Below, in pieces: positions 1 through 6,675 of a stretch of 12,592 nucleotides of DNA (position 1 is its first letter; the number at the start of each line of letters is the position of its first letter). The translations under genes and the position numbers were made by a program. A model generated the notes under the pieces. The model was not told where the DNA came from and did not search any database. It saw only the letters and a program-made list of their open reading frames with translations. The DNA is from Schizophyllum amplum (taxonomy: Eukaryota > Basidiomycota > Agaricomycetes > Agaricales > Schizophyllaceae). The stretch spans positions 1 to 12,592 of the forward strand of contig VDMD01000299.1 of assembly GCA_007026445.1 (NCBI GenBank), given 5' to 3'.

Positions 1-505
1 TGACGATTGGTGACGCCGTGACGGTTGTTACTCACTTAAGTGCCTGCCTTGTCCTCCGCTCGTGGTGCCGTTTGTGACCCATGGGCCATCCAATGCTGAT
101 AGCTAAATGGTATGCAATGGCGAGAACGACTCTGTCTCTTCTCCCATAAGCACGGCAATAACAACTTCCTTGCTATGGCTACTAGAACTTCGGCACTCCC
201 GGGCCACCTACGCGTTCCCCTAAGCAACAGGAGATACCGTCTCCTCTGTCTCTACCAGCGCATCTAGAAGGGGAACGTTCCATCTCAGTTGTAGAGCATG
301 TTAGAGATCAATCCCAGCAGTGTGCGGGTGCACCGGCCCTATGCCGCCATGAGGCCTATGGCTTCGACCTTCAAGTTGGTACCCGAGCTTAGAAGGCATC
401 CGTCTGTGCTCCTATAGTCTCACATGCATCTGTGGATGGCGCGAATGCAGACGAACAAATCATCGAAGCAAGGGGACCGCTGCAAAATACGAACGTTCAC
501 GCGTC

Positions 506-576
506 TCACGCGTGATCACGGATGAATCATGCGCGATTCACGTGTGAACGACAAAATTCACGATAATCATGCGTGA
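506..576. repeat. Cluster of short TCACG/CGTGA palindromes
   Basis: Several overlapping inverted repeats are packed into about 70 bases. TCACGCGTGA (506-515) and CGTGATCACG (511-520) are perfect 10-base palindromes sharing five bases. TGAATC/GATTCA arms flank six bases at 523-540. TTCAC/GTGAA arms lie at 537-548. TCACG (558-562) pairs with CGTGA (572-576). All are built from the same TCACG/GAATC words in both orientations. The cluster could be a degenerate copy of a dispersed repeat, a set of dimeric transcription factor sites, or the end of an eroded mobile element. Nothing in the sequence decides between these. Confidence 0.6.
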
Positions 577-1053
577 CACGCAAAATCCTGTATTTTTGTC
601 CAATAAGGACCCTCATAGCCGGGTGTGCGTCACGCCGCGTCGCGTCGCCGATAGTCGATCACAACCTTCCTTTGTCCATGCCGCTCTGTGTCATGCGTTG
701 AGCTGAACACGCTATCGAATTTCATCACGATAAGCTGTCACTGCATACGCAACTCCACCTTGCAAGCATCAGACAGCAAGTAGCGATGAGAACGAATCAT
801 CGGAAACTGGCACAGGCTTTGGTAATATCCTCCACTCGATTCAGCATCCCCCCTGTGAGCTCGTCTGCTAATCATCCACAAATCCGACTCTAAGTATCGC
901 TGCATCATGGATCTCTTTTGTTATCAGAAACAATACACGCGGCTGCATTCCATGCGGTGTATGGTCACAAACTAGTTTATGACCCTTGGGTAGGACCCGC
1001 CACCGATGGTCAAGATGCCTCGTGGCAGTGTCCTAAACAAGGTCAGTACGCGC

Positions 1054-1060
1054 TTATAAG
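1054..1060 (+). promoter_or_regulatory. TATA-like core promoter element of the coiled-coil gene
   Basis: TTATAAG lies 85 bases upstream of the ATG at 1145. It is followed by a pyrimidine- and CA-rich stretch (about 1070-1140), typical of fungal 5' leaders. Assignment rests on motif and position only; no transcription start can be read from the sequence. Confidence 0.4.
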
Positions 1061-1144
1061 GCGCCGCCTGCTTGCTGCACCCTTCACCTCAGACGCCCAC
1101 TCCCACCAACACCAGTACCGCCAGCGCGCCACATACTTCCAATC

Positions 1145-2292
1145 ATGAACGCTGCCAACATGGACACTTCCGACGATACCATGTCTGTAAACTCTGAGTC
1201 TACGAGTTCCGGTTCTGCATATGTTCGCCAAGAAGTCCCTTACGTTAATGTTGACTCAGGTATGGCGTTCACAGCAAGCTGTATACACTTTACTGACCTG
1301 TGTGCATTATCCAGTTTCTCCGCCGTGGCTCGACACAGAACCCATTCGCTTGCCGTCCCCTTCCACTCCTCCCCGTCCGCTCAAGCGCGGGCGTGACGCC
1401 GAGGACAGTGCCGATGACAGCGACAACGAGACCCGCATGGCCTGCAAGCGTCTTCGCCTAGACGAACCCACCGGTACGAATACTTGCAGCGTTTGTGGCG
1501 CGCATCCCCAAAGCTGACCGACGCGCAGAAGTCATGCCGCCGCGCCTGGGGCGCATGAACTCGCCCGAGTTGCCCGCGGACGTGGCTACTCTGAAAGAGA
1601 TGCTGCGTCAGGCCTACACGGTCAACGACTCCCTGTTGGCGACCAGCGGCGCCACCGACCATCTCGCGACTGCCTGCAGTTACTGGGAAGCAGCGCGCAT
1701 GGCCGATCAATTACGCGATCTCGCGCTCGACAGAGCAGAGAAGGCCGAGAGGGAGCGGAACGCGGCGATCGCGCGAGCACGGCAGGCGGAAGTCGACCGG
1801 TACAAGTCCAACCAGGAAGCGGCGGCTCAGCACTACGTCGTCCAGGACCTAAAGAAGGAGCTCGAGTATAGCCGGGAGCGCGCAGATGATAACAGAAGAG
1901 AGATCAACAGAGTCAACGAAGAACTCGCCGACGCCGACGAGGAGCTCGAGGAAGCCAAAGAGGAACTTAGGAAGATGGACGACCTGTTCGATGCAGCGGA
2001 GGAGATTGAGGCGGAGCTGCAGCGCAAGCTCGCCGAGGAGCAGCACGACCACGACGTGACGCGCGGTCTCCTGGCTGCGGCGCGCGAGAATGCGGACGAC
2101 TTGAGTATCAGGCTTAAAGATGCACTCTTCGCCTTCGACATGGAGAGGAAGACGGTCGCGAACTTCAAGCATGACATGCTCGACATGCGGCATCAGCTCG
2201 ATGCTGCCATGGAGGACGATTGCAACTCATCCCACGATAGCGAGCACTCCAGGTCCAGTGCTGATATCACTATCTCCGCGCTCTTGAACTAG
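1145..2292 (+). CDS. Coiled-coil protein of unknown function, predicted nuclear; three exons
   Basis: I do not recognise a family. The model is exons 1145-1259, 1315-1473 and 1529-2292, giving 345 residues. Both introns are 55 nt with GTATGG/GTACGA donors and CAG acceptors; intron 1 has a TACTGAC branch site and intron 2 a GCTGAC. The split codons (phase 1 at each junction) join cleanly into one frame. Residues 1-50 are Ser/Thr/Asp-rich. Residues 59-65 (RPLKRGR) and 83-86 (KRLR) flank an acidic spacer and resemble a bipartite nuclear localisation signal. Residues about 145-320 are a long, highly charged helix (AEKAERER, NEELADADEE, LEEAKEELRK) expected to form a coiled coil. The tail is Ser/Asp-rich. 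The start is the first ATG before the exon 1 frame; a second in-frame ATG lies five codons later (residue 6). A structural, scaffold or chromatin-associated role is possible, but only the coil and the basic motif are visible. Confidence 0.8.
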
Positions 2293-2635
2293 ATAGACAT
2301 CACGCAGTGTCGTCTTCAGGATACTTATCATGCAAGTCTGACGTTGCCCCTACTATAATTCGTCTGAGTAACATCCTTCCTGCCTTCCCTGGCTCCCCAC
2401 TATCTACGACTGCTCTGATATTCACCTGATAATATTTCCCCCTTTCTGCATGGACACCATCGACATATCACACAGCACTTGGTCGTATATACTTGTACAT
2501 ACACAGCAACTCTCTTACATTGTGTTCTAGCTTAATTTGTGAATGTTGTCCTTCCCTTGTCTGAACCGCGCTTGGAAAAGTTTCTAGCTTGCGAGCCTCA
2601 AGCCTCCCGGCATCAAGTCATCATGCCTACGACTT
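2293..2635. other. Convergent 3' intergenic region
   Basis: This 343-base stretch lies between the stop codons of the plus-strand coiled-coil gene and the minus-strand citrate synthase, so it must hold both 3' untranslated regions. It is more AT- and pyrimidine-rich than the coding DNA, with TGTA-type motifs near 2490-2500 (cttgtacatacac) of the kind used in fungal 3' end formation. No further gene is seen. The two transcripts could overlap tail to tail. Confidence 0.5.
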
Positions 2636-4660
2636 CTACTGAATTAACTTCTCCAATGACATCCATGGACAGCGGCCTGGCGAACACCAATCAGCATCCC
2701 GAAGACCCTCAATCAGTGAGGCAAACTTACACTTCGGTCGCTCGATGGGCAATCCCAGGGCTCGCGCCCACACGATTTGTGTCAGGCAGCCGAGGGCTGT
2801 GAAGATGTCAGTAAAATTGCCAGAATCGCGCACATATACAGTATGCATGCATGCACCGACTGACCTCGAGAAACGCCGAAGATGACGGTGTAGTACTGTA
2901 AGGGTTATCCACCCGTTGAGCGATAATTTAGCTGCAATGAAGCACTACGCACCTTGAACTCCTTCAACCCCATAGTGATACAACACGCATCCGGACGTAG
3001 CGTCAACGTTCGGGTACGGGTTCTTCGTCTGTTGAGTGTGAATCGATTATTTGAACGGCTCGAACGCGACAATCCCCACCTTGCCGTGCTCCTTGAGGAC
3101 ATCCGGCGCGACTTCGTACGTCTGGGATGGACAGCATTAGAACGTTGGTAATTTTTTGATATCTCGACAGCATTCGTCCACCTTCTTCACCAACGCAATG
3201 GTCGGACTCTCCAGCAGCTCCGGGCGCGCTTCGGCAGAACTGCTGCAGCGCGAGGAAGCGTGGATCCGGGGCGCGGAGCACTCCGTGGCCGTACCTGCCG
3301 TCATCGTCAGGTTCGGGGTCCCGGCGACTGTGCTCAAGACCTACCCCGGAACAACCTGCCCGCTCTTCAGGGTCTTCCAGAGGTATGCTTTGATGTCCTC
3401 GTGCGAGACTTCATGCCCCACTGCCCAGCTCTTCCTGCATGGCAAGCTGCCAGCGCAGAACCTCTTGATTCGCCAGCCCGTGCAGGGGTCCCGCGAGCGC
3501 GAACAGGGCGGCCGAATACGAGAGGAAGGGGTCCGACAGCGTCGAGCCGACGAGGTCTAGCGAAAGTCAGTCTACACGCTCCCCCGCGCTATGACTGAAA
3601 ATTATACTCACGCGATGTATGAGCAGACGCATTCCCGCCTCATGGTCGCCGTGCAGCGCGATGTAAAGCCGCAAGTACTCCGTCAAGTCCTTGTTATCGC
3701 CAAAACCCAGCATATTCGTATAGTTCCCGACGAGGTCGAGGTCCTTGTCGACGGACGCCAGCGGTGCGCCGGGGCGGTAGATGTTGCGGTATATGCGGGC
3801 GGCGAGGGTGGGGAGGCGCGCGATGAGGTTTATGCAGTCCTCAAGCGCGTACGTCCAGTACTCGGTCTTCTTGATGCCCTTCTCGTAACCGGCCTGGAAG
3901 GCGCTGTCGTGGTTGAGCGCAGCGACGCCCATGCCGAGCTGGGTCATGGGGTGGAGGGAAGCGGGGAGGCTAAGTAGGAGTCAGGGTGAGACAGCGTAGA
4001 GAGGCAAAGAAGAGGTAGAGAGCGTACGAGTCGATGAGGTGCTGGACGTGTACAGGCAGTTCGCCCTTCTCGGCGAGCTCGCGGGAAAGTTCGCGCGACT
4101 GTTCCGGGGTAGGCACACGGCCGGTCATGAGCAGCCAGAGCATGCTCTCTGCGGTCATCTCTTTGCCGCCGGGCGCGGGCGGCAAGAGTTTCTGGCATTC
4201 TGGAATAGTCATGCCGTGGAAGCGTATGCCCTGGGAGGCGAGGGTGTGAGAAGGGTAGGAGGGGTAGGTGGCATGCGCACCTCGTTCGGGTCAAGAACGG
4301 AGGCTTCCCAAAGCATGGCCTTGATGCCGCGCATGCCTCCTAGGACGTTCTCCACCTAGCAATGCATGAGCGGGATAGAACACTGTCGACAGTTTGTACT
4401 GACCTTGACATCGCCAATGACTGCCTGACCATGTTCTGCTTTCTGCGCGGGTGTGAGAAGCGAGGAATGGGCCAGCAATCGATGCTGACCAGTTGCTTTA
4501 GCCTCTGCTGCTTGATGGGCACGACCTCCTCCAGGACTTGGCGCAGCGACGACTGAGTAGGGATCAGTACTGAGGCCAACGAACTCGCGGGACGATTCAC
4601 CTTGGTCGACGCCTGCCTGGCGTAGGGTGTGCGGAGGGCGGGGAGTCTGCGGGCCAACAT
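2636..4660 (-). CDS. CIT1: Citrate synthase, mitochondrial; 13 exons, reading frame broken by four 1-base indels as given
   Basis: This enzyme condenses acetyl-CoA with oxaloacetate to citrate in the mitochondrial matrix, the first step of the TCA cycle. Exons, high to low: 4601-4660, 4490-4552, 4404-4442, 4281-4355, 4028-4230, 3612-3969, 3345-3556, 3182-3294, 3080-3121, 2953-3028, 2865-2895, 2731-2796, 2636-2676. The N terminus [19 protein letters not shown] is Arg-rich and without acid, as in a matrix-targeting peptide. Family motifs follow in order: [91 protein letters not shown] and [11 protein letters not shown]. They contain the expected catalytic His, His and Asp (about 292, 340 and 397). 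The frame-corrected length, about 458, matches the family. Breaks lie at 3634-3636 (a base missing), 3416-3419, 3224-3235 and 2968-2971 (each one base extra). Read literally, the first two cancel but garble the first catalytic His; the third leads to a stop before the Asp. The last exon (ending SLEKLIQ) is less certain. Family assignment is very secure; whether the locus is intact is not. Confidence 0.95.
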
Positions 4661-4921
4661 GAGCGTTAGAGGAGAGCCGGGTTCGCAGGGCTCACGTACA
4701 AACAGGCGCATCCTCGACTTTTGTGGTCATCTGGTCTCCCCGCATCTCCCGGAGTCCGCGCTTGTCACGAACGCGGGGAACCGCCGGCACACCGGGACCA
4801 GATGCAAAGCCGGTCATTCGGCATTGGCCGGTGGCGTCGTGTTCATCACGTGCGTGTGTGCCACGATTCCAGTCGCATCTCCGTCGGCGTAGCACGTCCC
4901 TCGTCCCGCCCCGCCATCATC
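4661..4921. promoter_or_regulatory. Shared divergent promoter of citrate synthase and SEC66
   Basis: Only 261 bases separate the two start codons, so both promoters and both 5' leaders must lie here. A palindromic E-box CACGTG is at 4847-4852, and CCAAT on the minus strand (ATTGG on plus) is at 4823-4827, both near the middle to SEC66 side. CCAAT is the HAP-complex motif, known in fungi to drive respiratory genes, and CACGTG is the Cbf1/bHLH core; use of either site here is an inference. No convincing TATA box is seen for either gene. Confidence 0.55.
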
Positions 4922-5945
4922 ATGGCCTCCGCCACGGTCCTTGCCCCAGTCGCTTACCTCTTTATTATAATCGGCGGCCTCTACACGTTTAGCTACTTTT
5001 ACCGCAGGCGCGCAGCCCGTGCGTCTCAGTCTCCGCTGGCACAAATTCTGCTTCTGACGCGTTTTTGTCACCGACAGGGAAGGTCCTCGAGCCATACTTC
5101 CCCACCCACAAGGAGCGCAATGTCTACATGTCCCTCGTGCGCATGACAGACCCGCCTGCGCCGGATGCCCTCCTCAAGGCCGCACTCGTTCGCCGCGCGA
5201 TGCAAGACGTCCAACGCGTCGTTCGCATCCGCGAGGACAAGCCCGCGCTCGCCGCCCTCCTCCAGAAAGGCTCCATCGGTGACGAGCTCTGGAGCAGCTT
5301 TCAGGCTGCAGAGAAGGAGATGGAGGTCGAGCTCGCGGAGGTCGTGGGCGAGGCGAACTCCTTTGTCGAAGGCTGGGGCCAGTTCATCTTCCAGACAGCG
5401 AACGAGATGCTCGTTAACGAGCGCATGCGCACGACATTTGAGAAGATCCCCGAAGCACGGACTGACCTCGGTGCGTCCCCTGCCTAGTGCTTCTGCCGAC
5501 TGAGACCGACGATCATCCCAGAGCAAAAGTACGACCGCAAGGCCAAGTTCCAACCAGTTCCCGTCATGATACGCCAGGGCCCCGCCGCACCGGGGACACC
5601 AGGCGCGCGATCAATCACACCTGGCCCGAGATCAGCCACACCTGGCGTCGGCTCAGCAGCACCGTCCCCCCAGGCAACACCAGCCAAAAGGAATGTCCCC
5701 CTGCCCGCGACCAGCGGCCTTGCGTCTCCCGTAACTCCGACATCTGCTGGCCTTGCCCCTCCTGCGTCCGCCATCCCGTCGTCCGTAACATCAGGATACG
5801 TTTCAAGCGACGCTGAAAGCGCCACGTCGACCTCACGAGCTGTACGTGTCGATGTGTTGAAACATGCACTGTCTTTTTGTACATCTTGCCATGCCCTTAC
5901 TGATGCTTCTCCTAGTCCGGCAAAAAGGGCAAGAAGCGAAAGTAG
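4922..5945 (+). CDS. SEC66: Sec66 (Sec71), subunit of the Sec62/63 ER translocation complex
   Basis: Sec66 is a membrane subunit of the Sec63 complex, which drives post-translational import of proteins through the Sec61 channel into the ER. Exons are 4922-5018, 5078-5470, 5522-5841 and 5916-5945, with introns of 59, 51 and 74 nt that all join in frame, giving 279 residues. Residues about 7-27 (VLAPVAYLFIIIGGLYTFSYF) are one N-terminal membrane segment followed by YRRRAARK, which fits a cytosolic C-terminal domain. The cytosolic core, about 34-163, has the family's motifs: FPTHKERNVYMSL, PDALLKAALVRRA, RVVRIREDKPAL, the block starting AAEKEMEVEL, and GWGQFIFQTANEM. Yeast Sec66 is about 206 residues. 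The extra length is a Pro/Ala/Ser/Thr-rich tail (about 175-270, with TPG repeats) ending in the basic GKKGKKRK, encoded by a separate 30-base exon. The start ATG begins the membrane segment directly and is preceded by the short promoter shared with citrate synthase. Confidence 0.93.
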
Positions 5946-6081
5946 TAGGGTACACAGCGCAGTGCGCCTGGTACGGCGGTGTATTTATTTGTGTACATGT
6001 CGTCTCGCAGATGATAGCATGACTTCCGAGCTCTCGTTGCGTTGGATGGGGCTTCAGTTGTGCTGTCAAAGCGTTGCTCAC

Positions 6082-6105
6082 CGCTCAAGCGCTCAAGCGC
6101 TCAAG
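6082..6105. repeat. Three tandem copies of CGCTCAAG
   Basis: The octamer CGCTCAAG occurs three times head to tail with no mismatch. It is followed by CAAGA-CAAA-TCTTG (6102-6115), a small hairpin sharing the last copy, and then by CTTGAG (6115-6120), the reverse complement of CTCAAG. It lies about 140 bases past the SEC66 stop, so it may be in the 3' untranslated region or just beyond. No function is assigned. Confidence 0.7.
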
Positions 6106-6427
6106 ACAAATCTTGCTTGAGTATGCAAGTTTGCGGCGTGCTATGTGCCGACAGATTCGGTCCGTGTTGAGCTCGAGGGTCGCTCTGTGCTCTCAATCGT
6201 GGACCGTGACCGAGGGGACCGTTGCGAACCAGTACTAGTCGGGAACAGTCAACGTTCCATACATCTGCCTCGGACACCATCGAACAAACAAACAACACTG
6301 ATACTTTTCTCTACGTAGTACTAGAAGGTCGCGATTGGAACTACGGGAGGAGGTCGATTATAACTATAGTACAACTTTACATATGCGGCGAATAGCTAGT
6401 ACATTGTTCCTACTGGAGAGCCCTATA

Positions 6428-6519
6428 GCACCATAAAAAGCAAGGAAAGGGTGACGTTAAAAAGAGCTGCAGGGCACCGTGATAGAGAGCTGGGCGCCAT
6501 AAAAAGCGAAAGAAGGGTG
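6428..6519. repeat. Imperfect 26-base direct repeat, two copies 66 bases apart
   Basis: Copies at 6428-6453 and 6494-6519 share 21 of 26 positions, including the core CCATAAAAAGC and the end AGGGTG. On the minus strand each reads as a pyrimidine-rich stretch followed by GCTTTTTATGG. They sit 140 to 230 bases beyond the stop of the large minus-strand gene, so a role in its 3' end processing is possible, as is a simple local duplication. Confidence 0.65.
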
Positions 6520-6618
6520 AGTTACATACATACACGCGGTTGACACTGTCCCGCGTAACCTTCAGACGCGCCCACTGGCGTCCACTCGTTCACCTGTCCG
6601 CCTGCTTGTTCGACGCCC

Positions 6619-6675
6619 GTCTACCTGTCTGTCGACCGATGACCTGTCTGCCGACCGTCTACCTGTCCGTCGACC
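6619..6675. repeat. 19-base tandem repeat over the stop codon of the large gene
   Basis: Three copies, 6619-6637, 6638-6656 and 6657-6675, follow the pattern GTCTACCTGTCTGTCGACC with a few substitutions in the middle copy. Degraded further copies may extend to the left (about 6588-6618). The predicted TAG stop of the large minus-strand gene, at 6659-6661, lies inside the third copy. Since 19 is not a multiple of three, gain or loss of copies on the coding side would change the reading frame. Confidence 0.75.

Larger units (their letters stand above)
1..1144. other. Intergenic region upstream of the coiled-coil gene; no gene seen
   Basis: No reading frame here has coding character or can be joined to another by plausible splice sites. 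The small open frames (for example 36-227 minus and 918-1148 plus) give compositionally random peptides with no recognisable domain. The only structure seen is a palindrome cluster around 506-576 and a TATA-like element at 1054-1060, listed separately. The left part could hold the untranslated end or distal promoter of a gene lying outside the window. Confidence 0.6.
5946..6658. other. Intergenic region between two 3' ends; no gene seen
   Basis: This stretch of 713 bases follows the SEC66 stop and precedes the stop of the large minus-strand gene, so it holds two converging 3' untranslated regions. Open frames in it give no recognisable product and no joinable splice sites. It contains an 8-base triple repeat (6082-6105), a 26-base imperfect direct repeat (6428 and 6494) and the start of a 19-base tandem repeat (6619), listed separately. 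Confidence 0.55.

Noticed and set aside
36..227. Minus-strand 63-residue open frame at the window start
   Set aside because: Its composition is random, there are no splice partners or motif, and it is too short to support by itself.
918..1148. Plus-strand 76-residue open frame directly before the coiled-coil gene
   Set aside because: It covers the TATA-like site and leader, has no coding character, and ends across the start of the supported gene. It is most likely chance.
3591..3977. Plus-strand open frame of 128 residues
   Set aside because: It lies opposite the strongly conserved exon 6 of citrate synthase and shows no domain.
5068..5553. Minus-strand open frame of 161 residues
   Set aside because: It is antisense to the conserved core exon of SEC66.
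6619..6675. Tandem repeat as a possible CRISPR array
   Set aside because: The units are contiguous with no spacers, only three copies are present, and the host is a eukaryote.
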